Of a stretch of 64,000 bases of DNA, positions 1 to 8,332 are shown piece after piece. Origin of the DNA: a bacterium (lineage in GTDB: Bacteria; Desulfobacterota; Binatia; Binatales; Binataceae); the NCBI GenBank assembly GCA_014896235.1, contig JADBKU010000013.1, positions 32,002 through 96,001 on the forward strand, in the 5' to 3' direction. Each line of letters starts with the position of its first letter. Position 1 is the stretch's first letter. Position numbers and translations under genes: made by a program. The notes beneath the pieces are model-generated. The model did no database searches. It had not been told where the DNA came from and worked only from the letters and a program-made list of their open reading frames with translations.

Positions 1-1113
1 ATCGACCTCAAGCGCGTCCTCAAGCGTGTGCGCGGGGCCGTTGCGATGACGTCCCATCACCGTTTCGACATGGCGCGGAATATCGGCGAAACGCGCGCGC
101 CCGGCGAGAAACGCCGCCACCAGTTCCTCGTTCGCGGCGCTGAGGCACGCCGGCATCGTACCGCCCGCCCGCAACGCCTCATACGCCAGGCCGAGGCACG
201 GGAACTTCGCTGCGTCGGGCGGCTCGAAGGTCAGGTTTCCGCAGCGCGCGAACTCCAGCCGTTCGAGATGCTCCAGCGGCAGGCGATCGGGATACGCGAG
301 CGCGAACGCCACGGGAATCGCCATGTCCGGCGTCGCCATCTCCGCCAGCACCGATCCGTCCACCAGCTCGACCATCGAATGAATCACGCTCTGCGGATGA
401 ATCACCACGTCGATCCGTTCCGGCGGAAGATCGAACAGCCAGCGCGCTTCGATCACCTCGAGGCCCTTGTTCATGAGGGTCGCCGAGTCGATCGTGATTT
501 TCGCGCCCATCTTCCACGTCGGATGGTTGAGCGCGTCGGCGACCGTAATCGAACCGAAACGATCGATCGGCCAGGCGCGGAACGGCCCGCCCGACGCGGT
601 CAGGATTATCCGCCTGACGCTCTCGCGCGGCCGGCCTTCGAGACACTGAAACACCGCGTTATGCTCGCTGTCGACGGGCAACAGCCGCACGCCATGCTCG
701 CGCGCGGCGCGCGTCACAATTTCGCCCGCGACCACCATCACTTCCTTGTTGGCGAACGCGATATCCTTGCCCGCGCGAATCGCCGCGAGCGTCGGGCCGA
801 GCCCGATCGCGCCCACCAGCGCCGACATCACGAGCCGCGTCCGTGGATACGTGGCGACCGCGATCGCGCCGTCGGCGCCGTGGATGATGCGCGGCTTGAG
901 CGGCGCGACCCTTCGCGCCAACTCATCCGCCAGCTCCCGCGTGGCGACCGAAACCAGTTCCGGCTCGAAACGCCGCACCTGTTCCGCGAGCAACGCGACG
1001 TTGCGTCCGGCCGCCATCGCGGCGACGCGAAAGCGATCCTGAAACCGCCCGACGACGTCGAGCGTCGTGACGCCGACCGATCCGGTCGATCCCAGTATGG
1101 CGATTTCCTTCAT
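1..1113 (-). CDS. dxr: 1-deoxy-D-xylulose 5-phosphate reductoisomerase, 3' end beyond window
   Basis: Converts 1-deoxy-D-xylulose 5-phosphate to 2-C-methyl-D-erythritol 4-phosphate with NADPH, the first committed step of the MEP isoprenoid pathway (cytosolic). The 371 visible residues start MKEIAILGSTGSVG (NADPH-binding loop) and contain FANKEVMV, PVDSEHNAVFQ (metal and substrate ligands), TASGGPFR, HPTWKMGAKITIDSATLMNKG and VIHPQSVIHSMVE, all family signatures. The family is usually about 385-400 residues, so roughly 15-30 C-terminal residues lie outside the window. The start lies 16 nt after the stop of shc, so it is the most distal visible gene of the hopanoid operon. That placement suggests precursor supply is co-expressed with cyclisation. 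Identification is firm. Confidence 0.96.
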   Translation of the reverse strand, partial: MKEIAILGSTGSVGVTTLDVVGRFQDRFRVAAMAAGRNVALLAEQVRRFEPELVSVATRELADELARRVAPLKPRIIHGADGAIAVATYPRTRLVMSALVGAIGLGPTLAAIRAGKDIAFANKEVMVVAGEIVTRAAREHGVRLLPVDSEHNAVFQCLEGRPRESVRRIILTASGGPFRAWPIDRFGSITVADALNHPTWKMGAKITIDSATLMNKGLEVIEARWLFDLPPERIDVVIHPQSVIHSMVELVDGSVLAEMATPDMAIPVAFALAYPDRLPLEHLERLEFARCGNLTFEPPDAAKFPCLGLAYEALRAGGTMPACLSAANEELVAAFLAGRARFADIPRHVETVMGRHRNGPAHTLEDALEVD

Positions 1114-1129
1114 GGCGCCCGCAGCTGCC

Positions 1130-3094
1130 TCAGCGCGCGCCGCCGTCGGCCATCCGCCGTCTGAGCCGCCCGAGCGCCATCAGCGGAAAATAGTGCGCGT
1201 ACATGTGGTAGCGCAGATAAAAATGGTTGGGGAATCCCGTGCCGGTAAATTCGAGGTCCTCCCACCTGCCTTCGCCGTTCTGTTGGTCGAACAGCCACAA
1301 GGCCGCCCGCATCAGATTGTCGCTCAACCCGTCCTCGGCCGCGAGCAGGCCGATCATGCCCCACGCGGTTTGGGACGGCGTGCTCGCGCCCTTGCCTTTA
1401 TACGACGGATCGCGATCCGCCTTGCAGCTCTCGCCCCATCCGCCGTCCGCGTTCTGCACCGACTTCAGCCACTCGGCCGCCCGCTTGATCCACGCCTCGC
1501 TCATATCGGCGCCGATCGCGCGCAGGCCCGAAAGCGCGGAAAAAGTTCCGTAAATATAGCTGACGCCCCATCGCCCCCACCACGATCCATCGGCCTTCTG
1601 GTCGCGCTTCAGCCACGCGATCGCGCGCTGCGCCACCGGATGGTCCGCGCGATAGCCGACCGCGCCCATCATTTCCAGCACGCGGCCGGTCAGGTCAGCG
1701 CACGCCGGGTCGGTCGACGCCTCGACGTCCGCGAACGGCGCATGATTCAGCCACCGGGAATCGTTGTCGGCGTCGAACGCGGCGAAGCCGCCGTTGCGCC
1801 ACTGCATCCCCATCACCCAGTTAGCGCCCAGCCGGATCGCGCGCTCGCGCGCCGCCGCGTCGTCGTGCGCCGCTTCGGCCAGCACCATCAGAATCACCGC
1901 CGAATCGTCAACATCGGGATACCAGTCGTTGTAAAACTCGAACGCCCATCCGCCAGGTTCCAGATCCGGCCGCTTCACCGACCAGTCGCCGCGCTTGAAG
2001 ATCTGATGCTCGATCAGCCATCGCGCCGCGGCGCGGAGCGCCGGATGGTCGCCGGGCGTGCCCGAGTCGAGCAGCGCTTTCGCCGCCAGCGCAGTGTCCC
2101 AGTTCGGCGACACGCACGGCTGATAGAGGATCCGGTCGCCCATGTCCCAGATCAATTCGCGCGCGGCTTCCAGCGCCTTGGCGATCACCGGATGATCATT
2201 GCGGTAGCCGAGGCCCTTCAGCGCCATCGGCGTAAGCAGGTAGCACGGCTGGATTCCGCCCCATGACCCGTTGGCGTCCTGATGCTCGAGCAGCCAGTTT
2301 TCGGCGTAACGAATCGCGCGGGCGCGCAGCCGGCGCGAATGTATCCGCTCGTAGCCGCGCAGCGCCTTGTCGGCGGCCAGCAGCGCATTGCGCAGCGAGA
2401 ACAGGCGCGCGCTGCGCGGCATCCTGAATTTGGTGAAGTGCGGCGGCTGGATATAGAGCTCCAGCACGCCTTCGCGCCAATCGACGACGCGCACCGGCCG
2501 CGCCGCCTGCAGCGTCATCAGCGCGAACAGGGTGCCGCGCGCCCATGACGAAAGCTCGTACATGTTGACCGGAAACCAGCTCGGCAAAAGCGTGATTTCG
2601 ATCGGCAACGCCGGCGTCGCGCTCCACGGCGCCTGGTTCATCGCGGCGAGATAGAAGCGCGCCAGCGTGCCGGCGTTGGCGATTCCGCCTTGCGACAGCA
2701 CGAACCGCCGCGCCTGGATCATCGCCTCGTTGTTCGGGCGCATCCCGGTAAGCTTCAGCGCGAAATAGGTTTCGATCGTGGTCGAGAGATGGCTTTCGGC
2801 GCCCGGAAACAACGACCACCCGCCGTCCGCCTGCTGCGTGTCGAGCAGCAGGCGCTTAAGTTTCGTCTCCAGTTCCGGGTCGCGTTCGACCTCCATGAAG
2901 CGGTTGAAGATGATGTACTCCGCGTTCATTTCGGCGTTCGCTTCGAGCGCCGCCTGCCAGTAACCTTCGGGCCGCTGCTGCCGAATAAGTGAGTCGCGCG
3001 CCTGCGCGATCGCGAAATCGAGACGCGCCGAGAATTCGTCGCGCGCCGGCGCCGCCGCGCCGTGTCCGTTCATTGCCTGCGAAACCTGGTCCAT
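1130..3094 (-). CDS. shc: squalene-hopene cyclase
   Basis: Cyclises squalene to hopene/hopanol, the scaffold-forming step of hopanoid synthesis; class II triterpene cyclase, monotopic on the inner face of the cytoplasmic membrane. The 654 residues match family length. The catalytic acid motif appears as PDVDDSA (about residues 393-399; the family's DXDD). Several QW repeats are visible, for example QQADGGW near residue 87, QDANGSWGG near 272, and QKADGSWWG, QNADGGWGES and QNGEGRW in the C-terminal part. The end carries the typical GFPNHFYLRYHMY segment. It lies between the alcohol dehydrogenase (61 nt upstream) and dxr (16 nt downstream), all on the minus strand. The ATG at 3094 has only a close GGAG; the ATG at 3073 is an alternative. 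Also called hpnF. Confidence 0.96.
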   Translation of the reverse strand: MDQVSQAMNGHGAAAPARDEFSARLDFAIAQARDSLIRQQRPEGYWQAALEANAEMNAEYIIFNRFMEVERDPELETKLKRLLLDTQQADGGWSLFPGAESHLSTTIETYFALKLTGMRPNNEAMIQARRFVLSQGGIANAGTLARFYLAAMNQAPWSATPALPIEITLLPSWFPVNMYELSSWARGTLFALMTLQAARPVRVVDWREGVLELYIQPPHFTKFRMPRSARLFSLRNALLAADKALRGYERIHSRRLRARAIRYAENWLLEHQDANGSWGGIQPCYLLTPMALKGLGYRNDHPVIAKALEAARELIWDMGDRILYQPCVSPNWDTALAAKALLDSGTPGDHPALRAAARWLIEHQIFKRGDWSVKRPDLEPGGWAFEFYNDWYPDVDDSAVILMVLAEAAHDDAAARERAIRLGANWVMGMQWRNGGFAAFDADNDSRWLNHAPFADVEASTDPACADLTGRVLEMMGAVGYRADHPVAQRAIAWLKRDQKADGSWWGRWGVSYIYGTFSALSGLRAIGADMSEAWIKRAAEWLKSVQNADGGWGESCKADRDPSYKGKGASTPSQTAWGMIGLLAAEDGLSDNLMRAALWLFDQQNGEGRWEDLEFTGTGFPNHFYLRYHMYAHYFPLMALGRLRRRMADGGAR

Positions 3095-3155
3095 ACTCCG
3101 CTACGTTTGCGCCTCCGCCCGGTGATGCTGCGGCGCGCTCTCTTGACTCGCGCGC

Positions 3156-4220
3156 TCAGGGAATCACCGCGCACTTGAGCGCGGCGCTCCGTTCGAGCAT
3201 CGCGAATACTTCCGTCAATTGGTCGAGCCGCCGGCGCGCATTGATCAGGCGGCCCGCGCCCAGCCGCCGCGCGCTCAGCATCGCGAACGCGGCCGTAACG
3301 TCGCGCGGTCGAAAATGAAACGGGGCGAGCAGCGTCAAATTGTCGTAGTGCATGCGCCGGGTATCCACGCTCAGCGCCGTTCCCGCCGCGCATCCGCCGA
3401 AAAACACCACGCGGCCGCCGCGGCGCACGCGCCGGAACGCCGCCTCCCATCCCGCGACTTGCCCGGTGCATTCGATCACGAGGTCCGGCCCGTAGCCGCC
3501 GTTGAGCGCGCCGATCGCGCGCGCGGCGTCGTCGCACGCCGCGTCGATTACGCGGTCGGCGCCCAGCTCGCCCGCCCATTGCAGCCGCTTGCCGCCGCGC
3601 CCGGCGATCACGACCTGACGCACGCCCGCCGCCTTCAGCGCCATCGCGTGCATGATTCCGAACGCGCCGGCGCCGATAATCAGCACGCATTCGTCCGGCT
3701 CCGGCCGCGCCATCTCCTGCGCGTGGACCACGCACGAAAGCGGCTCAAGCAGCGCAGCCTCCTCGAACGGCAGCGCGGGCGGCTTGTGGAAAGCGTTGCG
3801 GGCGACGATATGCGCCGGCAGCAGCAGGTAGTCCGCATACGCGCCCATCACCATGCGATCCATCGCCTGCGCGCACAAATTCTCCTGCCCGCGCACGCAA
3901 TAAAAACAGTGTCCGCACGGCGCCGTCGGCGCCGCCATCACCGCATCGCCCACCTTGAACTTTTCGACGCCCGGCCCTGCGGCTGCCACCACGCCGGCGA
4001 ACTCATGGCCGAACGGCGCGGGCAGCTTCCACACCGGATGGCCCCGGCGCCACGTTTTCAGATCGGTGCCGCAACTTAGCGCGCATTCGATTTTGACCAG
4101 CAACTCGCCCGGACCGGGCGCGGGCGGCTCAAATTCGCGCAGCTCCAGCCGGCCCGGCTCAAGCAGCATCGCCTGCCGCGCGTGGATGCGGTCGGCGTAA
4201 ATCTGCGCGGCTTCGTTCAC
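3156..4220 (-). CDS. zinc-dependent MDR alcohol dehydrogenase in hopanoid operon
   Basis: Medium-chain alcohol/polyol dehydrogenase of 354 residues. Catalytic zinc ligands are visible in SCGTDLK and GHEFAGVV; the structural zinc loop is CGHCFYCVRGQENLC; the NAD(P)-binding Rossmann turn is GAGAFGIMHAM. It starts with GTG inside the stop of ispA (GTGA overlap, 4217-4220) and has GGAGCG 8-9 nt upstream, so it is translationally coupled to ispA; shc follows 61 nt later. This places it firmly in the isoprenoid/hopanoid operon, although it is not among the classical hpn genes. The substrate is unknown. By context it could act on a prenyl alcohol or aldehyde, or on a hopanoid side chain (inference). 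Family assignment is secure, role is not. Confidence 0.88.
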   Translation of the reverse strand: MNEAAQIYADRIHARQAMLLEPGRLELREFEPPAPGPGELLVKIECALSCGTDLKTWRRGHPVWKLPAPFGHEFAGVVAAAGPGVEKFKVGDAVMAAPTAPCGHCFYCVRGQENLCAQAMDRMVMGAYADYLLLPAHIVARNAFHKPPALPFEEAALLEPLSCVVHAQEMARPEPDECVLIIGAGAFGIMHAMALKAAGVRQVVIAGRGGKRLQWAGELGADRVIDAACDDAARAIGALNGGYGPDLVIECTGQVAGWEAAFRRVRRGGRVVFFGGCAAGTALSVDTRRMHYDNLTLLAPFHFRPRDVTAAFAMLSARRLGAGRLINARRRLDQLTEVFAMLERSAALKCAVIP

Positions 4221-5152
4221 AGCTTGCGCTCCACCGCGTAGGCCGCAAGCGCTCGCAGCGGTTCCGCGCGGTTGTCGAATTCGCGCAGCGCATCAGTCGC
4301 CTGCGCGATCAGATTGTGCGCCAGTTCGCGCGCCCGCTCGACGCCCATCAGCGCCGGATAGGTTGACTTGCCCCGCGCGCCGTCCTTGTTGGTGCGCTTG
4401 CCGATCGCTTCGGTCGATGCTTCGACGTCCAACACATCGTCGATCACCTGAAACGCGAGTCCGAGCGCCCGGGCGTATTCGCGCAAAGCCGCAAGCTGCG
4501 CCGGGTTCGCGCCGCCGAGCCGCGCGCCGCCGCACACCGCGGCCACGAACAGCGCGCCGGTTTTCCGCCGATGCATCACTTCGAGTTCCGCCAGGCCGAG
4601 CGCGCGCCCTTCGCCCAGCAGGTCGATCGCCTGGCCGCCGACCATTCCGGCCGAGCCCGCGGCTTCCGCCAGCTCCGCGATCGTTTCGAGCAACACCGCC
4701 GGCGACGCGGCCTGGGCGCCGCCGCGCGCCAGTACCTTGAACGCGTCGGTCAGCAGGCCGTCGCCCGCCAGCGTCGCGAGCGCCTCGCCGTAAACCTTGT
4801 GATTCGTCGGCCGGCCGCGGCGCAGATCGTCGTCGTCCATGCAGGGCAGGTCGTCGTGTATCAGCGAGTAGGTGTGAATCATTTCCATCGCGCACGCGTA
4901 TGGAAGCGCGGCGTCAAGCGCGCCGCCGACCGCCTCGCAGGCGGCAAGCGCCAGAATCGGACGCAGGCGTTTGCCGCCCGCAAGCAGGCTGTAACGCATC
5001 GCTTCAAGCAGACGGGTCGCGGCGCCGTCGGACTCCGCGACCACTCCGGCCAGCGCGCGTTCAACGATCGCGCCGCGCGATTTCAGGTAGCCGCCGAGAT
5101 CGAACGCACGCGCCGAACCGCCGGCTTCGCCGTATGGCTTCGGTTCTGCCAT
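4217..5152 (-). CDS. ispA: farnesyl / polyprenyl diphosphate synthase
   Basis: Short-chain trans-prenyltransferase condensing isopentenyl diphosphate with allylic diphosphates, giving the farnesyl diphosphate needed for squalene. About 311 residues. The first Asp-rich motif is HDDLPCMDDDDLRRGRPTNHK, with DDLPCMD starting near residue 100, the DDxxxxD form typical of bacterial FPP synthases. The second is FQVIDDVLDV; the GKRLRP and KTGALF motifs are also present. The ATG at 5152 is preceded by GGAGGA about 12 nt upstream; an in-frame TTG at 5158 has better spacing and a GTG at 5176 opens the frame, so the start is uncertain by a few codons. The stop overlaps the alcohol dehydrogenase start. 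There are 180 nt between it and hpnH with no gene. Confidence 0.94.
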   Translation of the reverse strand: MAEPKPYGEAGGSARAFDLGGYLKSRGAIVERALAGVVAESDGAATRLLEAMRYSLLAGGKRLRPILALAACEAVGGALDAALPYACAMEMIHTYSLIHDDLPCMDDDDLRRGRPTNHKVYGEALATLAGDGLLTDAFKVLARGGAQAASPAVLLETIAELAEAAGSAGMVGGQAIDLLGEGRALGLAELEVMHRRKTGALFVAAVCGGARLGGANPAQLAALREYARALGLAFQVIDDVLDVEASTEAIGKRTNKDGARGKSTYPALMGVERARELAHNLIAQATDALREFDNRAEPLRALAAYAVERKL

Positions 5153-5332
5153 GCTCAATGCTTCGTCCTCCGCCACTCAGCCTTACGATCCGGATACGCC
5201 GCCGCCATCGTCCACTTGGCTGCGGTCGCCTCCGCGCCCGCGGCCTCACTCCAACCAAATCATCGATTCGTTCCGCCGGCGCCGGGGAAAGCACGCGCCG
5301 CTTCAATCGCCGCCGGCCGAACGCGGCCGGCT

Positions 5333-6337
5333 TCACGACAGATAATGCCGCATTACCCGCCAGGAATCCTTCAGGTTTTTGCCGAAATCGAGCGCGACCG
5401 TCCCCTCGAAACCCGAATGCAGCCGGCAATCCTTGCAGCGGATATCCTGCTTGGTCCGGTAATATTCCCAATCCGTCGCGGCGTGCAGCTCCTTGAAGGT
5501 TTGGTAATGCCCGTTCGTGATCAGATAACACGGGCCTTTCCAGCCGCGCGGATTGCGCGTGACCGTGGTCCACGGACTGCACAGCAAGTCTCGCTCCCCC
5601 ACCAGGAAATCGAGGTAAAGCGGCGTGTTGATCAATTTGTAGTCGTCGGCGAGCTTGCGTACGCGCTCGAATTTGTACGGCATCTCGTCGGACTTCATAT
5701 AAAGATCGTCGTTGGTCAGCACCTGGTAGTGATAACCGGGCGTCACCAGCATGCCGTCCACCCCAAGTCCGCCGAGAAAGCGAATCAACTCCTCGACCTC
5801 TTCGGCGCTCGTTTCGCGGTAGATCGTCGAGTTGGTCTGCACCCGGTAGCCGCGCTCCTTGAGCAGCTTGATCATCTTGACGACGATATCGAAATGGCCC
5901 TTGCGCGCGAGCACGCGATCATTCGTTTCGCGCATGCCGTCGATATGCAGATTGAAGCTGAGATAGGGGCTGGGCGCGACCTGCTTGACGAACCGTTCGA
6001 GCAAAATCGCGTTGGTGCAGATCATCACGTGGCGGCGCTGCTCGCTGATCAGCCGTTGCGTGAGCGGCACGATATGCTTGTACATCAGCGGTTCGCCGCC
6101 GCAGATCGAAACGATCGGCGCATCCGCTTCCTGAGCCGAGCCGAGGGCGTCCTCGAGCGGCATCTGATCGCGGATCGTGTCTTTGTATTCGACAATCCTG
6201 CCGCATCCGATACAAGCGAGATTGCACGCGTGCAACGGCTCGAGCATCAGCACCAGCGGAAAATACTTTTCGCCCGCCCGCTTTTTGCGGCGCATGTGGC
6301 GTCCAATATCGATCATCTGTCTGAGCGGAACGCGCAT
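5333..6337 (-). CDS. hpnH: adenosylhopane synthase, hopanoid radical SAM protein HpnH
   Basis: Radical SAM enzyme that joins the 5'-deoxyadenosyl group to diploptene to give adenosylhopane, the first step toward C35 bacteriohopanepolyols. The radical SAM cluster motif CxxxCxxC is seen as CNLACIGC (Cys 38, 42 and 45 from the chosen start), followed by the SAM-binding ICGGEPL. The N-terminal MRVPLRQMIDIGRH and the LMLEPLHACNLAC context are characteristic of HpnH rather than of other radical SAM families. The start at 6337 is chosen because AGGAG lies 10 nt upstream and it avoids overlap with the TetR gene; the frame opens at 6412. At 334 residues it is normal in length. HpnG, which acts next, is not in the window. 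Confidence 0.94.
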   Translation of the reverse strand: MRVPLRQMIDIGRHMRRKKRAGEKYFPLVLMLEPLHACNLACIGCGRIVEYKDTIRDQMPLEDALGSAQEADAPIVSICGGEPLMYKHIVPLTQRLISEQRRHVMICTNAILLERFVKQVAPSPYLSFNLHIDGMRETNDRVLARKGHFDIVVKMIKLLKERGYRVQTNSTIYRETSAEEVEELIRFLGGLGVDGMLVTPGYHYQVLTNDDLYMKSDEMPYKFERVRKLADDYKLINTPLYLDFLVGERDLLCSPWTTVTRNPRGWKGPCYLITNGHYQTFKELHAATDWEYYRTKQDIRCKDCRLHSGFEGTVALDFGKNLKDSWRVMRHYLS

Positions 6338-6374
6338 CGATTCGAAGCTCCTGGCAGTCCTCGCAAGTAATCGG

Positions 6375-7067
6375 TTAAAGCTCGGGCGGCGCGTCTTTCG
6401 CGGTTCCCGCACGGCCGCCGAACAGCCACTGCCGGATCATCGCGATCGCGCTCGCAACGTCGGCGTCGGCGTTTTCGGCGAACAACATCTCAATCAAAGT
6501 TCCGTTCAGCATCGACAGCAGCATCCGCGCCACCGCCGCGGCCGGAAAATCCTTGAGGCACAGGTCTTTGGCCTGGGCGCGTCCGATCAGATCGACCAAC
6601 AGGCCGCGATAGCCGTCGTAAAGCTGCATCACCGGGCCGGTCAGCGCGTCCGAGGCCAGCTCGCCGCGCATCAATTGCGCCACGAAAAAACGGATCGAAC
6701 TCGCGTTGTCACGCACGAACATCAGGTAAAGTTCGACCAGCTGCATGATCTGCGCGACTTCGCCGAGCGCGCCCGCCTCCTCGGCGAAATCGATTACGTA
6801 CGGCTCGAGCAGGCGGTTCAACACCGCCATGAACAGATCTTCCTTGGTCTTGAAGTGCCAGAAGATCAGCGCCTTGCTGACATTGGCGGCGCGCGCCACT
6901 TCTGCCATCGAGGTCTCGTGGAAACCCCGATTGGCGAAGAGCTTGATCGCCGCTTTCAGAATCTCGTCGCGGGACTCCGGCGCGCGCAACTCGGCAGCGC
7001 CGGCGCCCTGCTCCGCCGAGTTCATTTTGTTTGCGGCCGCCACCGATTCGCCGAGCCTCTCAGACAT
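6375..7067 (-). CDS. TetR/AcrR family transcriptional regulator
   Basis: One-component repressor of 230 residues. The N-terminal DNA-binding domain is clear: RDEILKAAIKLFANRGFHETSMAEVA followed by ANVSKALIFWHFKTKEDLF, the TetR recognition helix and YxHFxxKEdL region. The C-terminal part is a helical ligand-binding domain of unknown specificity. It is the first gene of the minus-strand run leading to hpnH, ispA, adh, shc and dxr, 37 nt before the chosen hpnH start, so it probably controls the hopanoid operon and itself. A matching inverted repeat lies about 110 nt upstream (7180-7193). No clear ribosome binding site is seen at 7067; an internal ATG at 7025 is possible. The effector could be a lipid, but that is only inferred. 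Confidence 0.9.
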   Translation of the reverse strand: MSERLGESVAAANKMNSAEQGAGAAELRAPESRDEILKAAIKLFANRGFHETSMAEVARAANVSKALIFWHFKTKEDLFMAVLNRLLEPYVIDFAEEAGALGEVAQIMQLVELYLMFVRDNASSIRFFVAQLMRGELASDALTGPVMQLYDGYRGLLVDLIGRAQAKDLCLKDFPAAAVARMLLSMLNGTLIEMLFAENADADVASAIAMIRQWLFGGRAGTAKDAPPEL

Positions 7068-7179
7068 GGAGGAATCGCCATCGTATGCGAGAGTTTGACG
7101 CCGCGCCCGCGTTTCCGACCGGAGGAATCGAATTGAGCGGCGGCCTCAAATAAATTCTGAAAAAACGATGATAATTCCC

Positions 7180-7193
7180 TAACCATCCGGTCA
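7180..7193. promoter_or_regulatory. candidate TetR operator TAACC-N4-GGTCA
   Basis: TAACCATCCGGTCA is an inverted repeat with one mismatch (TAACC / GGTCA, spacer ATCC). It lies in an AT-richer stretch about 113 nt upstream of the TetR start. The TNACC-N4-GGTNA layout resembles operators of several TetR proteins. Role inferred from position only. Confidence 0.35.
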
Positions 7194-7233
7194 ATGAACC
7201 ATCGTAACCGCCATCGGATGAAAGTCAATAGGG

Positions 7234-7262
7234 CTGACCGGCGATCCAGTCCGATCGGTCAG
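7234..7262. terminator. hairpin downstream of Gfo/Idh gene, possible terminator
   Basis: CTGACCG (7234-7240) and CGGTCAG (7256-7262) form a perfect 7 bp stem around a 15 nt loop that can pair further. It sits 40 nt past the stop of the minus-strand Gfo/Idh gene and upstream of the TetR gene. There is no strong U-tract, so it could equally be an operator-like repeat. Confidence 0.35.
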
Positions 7263-7304
7263 GACAAGCCGAAAGATGCGGCGCGAGCGAACGGCGCGGC
7301 GGAA

Positions 7305-8330
7305 CTAGACCAGCCGCATCGGGGCGCCGTCTGACGCCGCGGAGCGACGCGCGGCGGCGATCGCCAGCACCGCCAATTTCGCCTCGGCGAGATTTCGGGC
7401 CGCAACCGCGCCGCCGTGCCCCTGCGCGATCGCATCGACGAATTCCGCAGCCATTTTGACGAACCATGCCGCGTGATAGGAGTCGTCCGGCTGATCGGCG
7501 ACGCTATGGTCACGAGAATTGCCCGACCGATCGGTTAGGACTACTTGATCTCCGTCGATCTCCAAGGCGCCATTGGTCCCGAATATCGCCGCCGAGGTGC
7601 GGCGCACGGTCGCGCGCCACGACAGATTGATCGACGCGAGGCGACGGTCGGGATATTCCAATCGCAAATCGGCAAAATCTTCGGCCGCGGCGCCATCCGG
7701 CCGGTCCAGCCATGCCGAGACCGTCATGGGCGCCACGCCGCCCATCAGCCACTGGGCGAGATAAAGCGTGTGCCAGCCATGATCTATGAGGATTCCGCCG
7801 CCGGATTTCAGATCGGTCCGCCAACGTTCGCCATTGACTGCCGTGCCGCCCGCTCCTGCCGGTCCGGGACGCCACCTGGTCAAAACCAGATGGACAATCC
7901 GGCCGAGCCGTCCGGATGCAATCAACTGATGCGCTGTATGATAGGGCGGCGCGTGTTTCCAGTTATGTACGCACATCAGAACGCGACGGTTCGCGGCCGC
8001 CAATTTTTCCAGATCATCGAATTCGGTTGGATCGAGACAAAGGGGCTTCTCAACCAGCACGTGCGCGCCCGCGGCCAACGCTTTGCGCGCCGCCGCGGCA
8101 TGAAACGCCGGCGGACTCGCGATATCGACGAAATCGGGCGCCTCGCCCTCGAGCATCAGGTCGAAGTCGTCGTAAATTCTGACGTTTTTGAGCAGCTTTA
8201 GCGCTTGATGACGTCGTTCGGGCGAAGGCTCGTGGATTGCGGCAAGCGAAATCTCCGGCCGCGCTCGCCATCCCGGCAGATGCGCCTGCGCGGCGACCGC
8301 GCCGAAACCCGACAATACGCCGCGCAACAC
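7305..8330 (-). CDS. Gfo/Idh/MocA family oxidoreductase
   Basis: NAD(P)-dependent oxidoreductase of the glucose-fructose oxidoreductase / inositol dehydrogenase family, 341 residues from the chosen start. Seen: N-terminal Rossmann segment GVLSGFGAVAAQAHLPGW, the DIASPPAFHAAAARKALAAG strand-turn, the conserved EKP dinucleotide motif in HVLVEKPL, and GGGILIDHGWHTLYLAQWL, the C-terminal domain signature with the catalytic-type D-x3-H. The GTG at 8330 is chosen because GGAG lies 11-12 nt upstream and it begins 2 nt after the fdsD stop (TGACGGTG), implying coupling with fdsD. The frame stays open to 8450 but that extension has low-complexity Arg-rich content. Substrate unknown; linkage to formate dehydrogenase is unusual. 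Confidence 0.87.
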   Translation of the reverse strand: MLRGVLSGFGAVAAQAHLPGWRARPEISLAAIHEPSPERRHQALKLLKNVRIYDDFDLMLEGEAPDFVDIASPPAFHAAAARKALAAGAHVLVEKPLCLDPTEFDDLEKLAAANRRVLMCVHNWKHAPPYHTAHQLIASGRLGRIVHLVLTRWRPGPAGAGGTAVNGERWRTDLKSGGGILIDHGWHTLYLAQWLMGGVAPMTVSAWLDRPDGAAAEDFADLRLEYPDRRLASINLSWRATVRRTSAAIFGTNGALEIDGDQVVLTDRSGNSRDHSVADQPDDSYHAAWFVKMAAEFVDAIAQGHGGAVAARNLAEAKLAVLAIAAARRSAASDGAPMRLV

Positions 8331-8332
8331 CG

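Noticed and set aside
28..2266. Long plus-strand open frames (378 and 399 codons) over the dxr/shc region
   Set aside because: They are Arg/His-rich antisense shadows of dxr and shc caused by high GC; no domain or ribosome binding site supports them.
4571..6370. 599-codon plus-strand frame over ispA and hpnH
   Set aside because: Antisense of two recognised genes, composition typical of a GC shadow frame.
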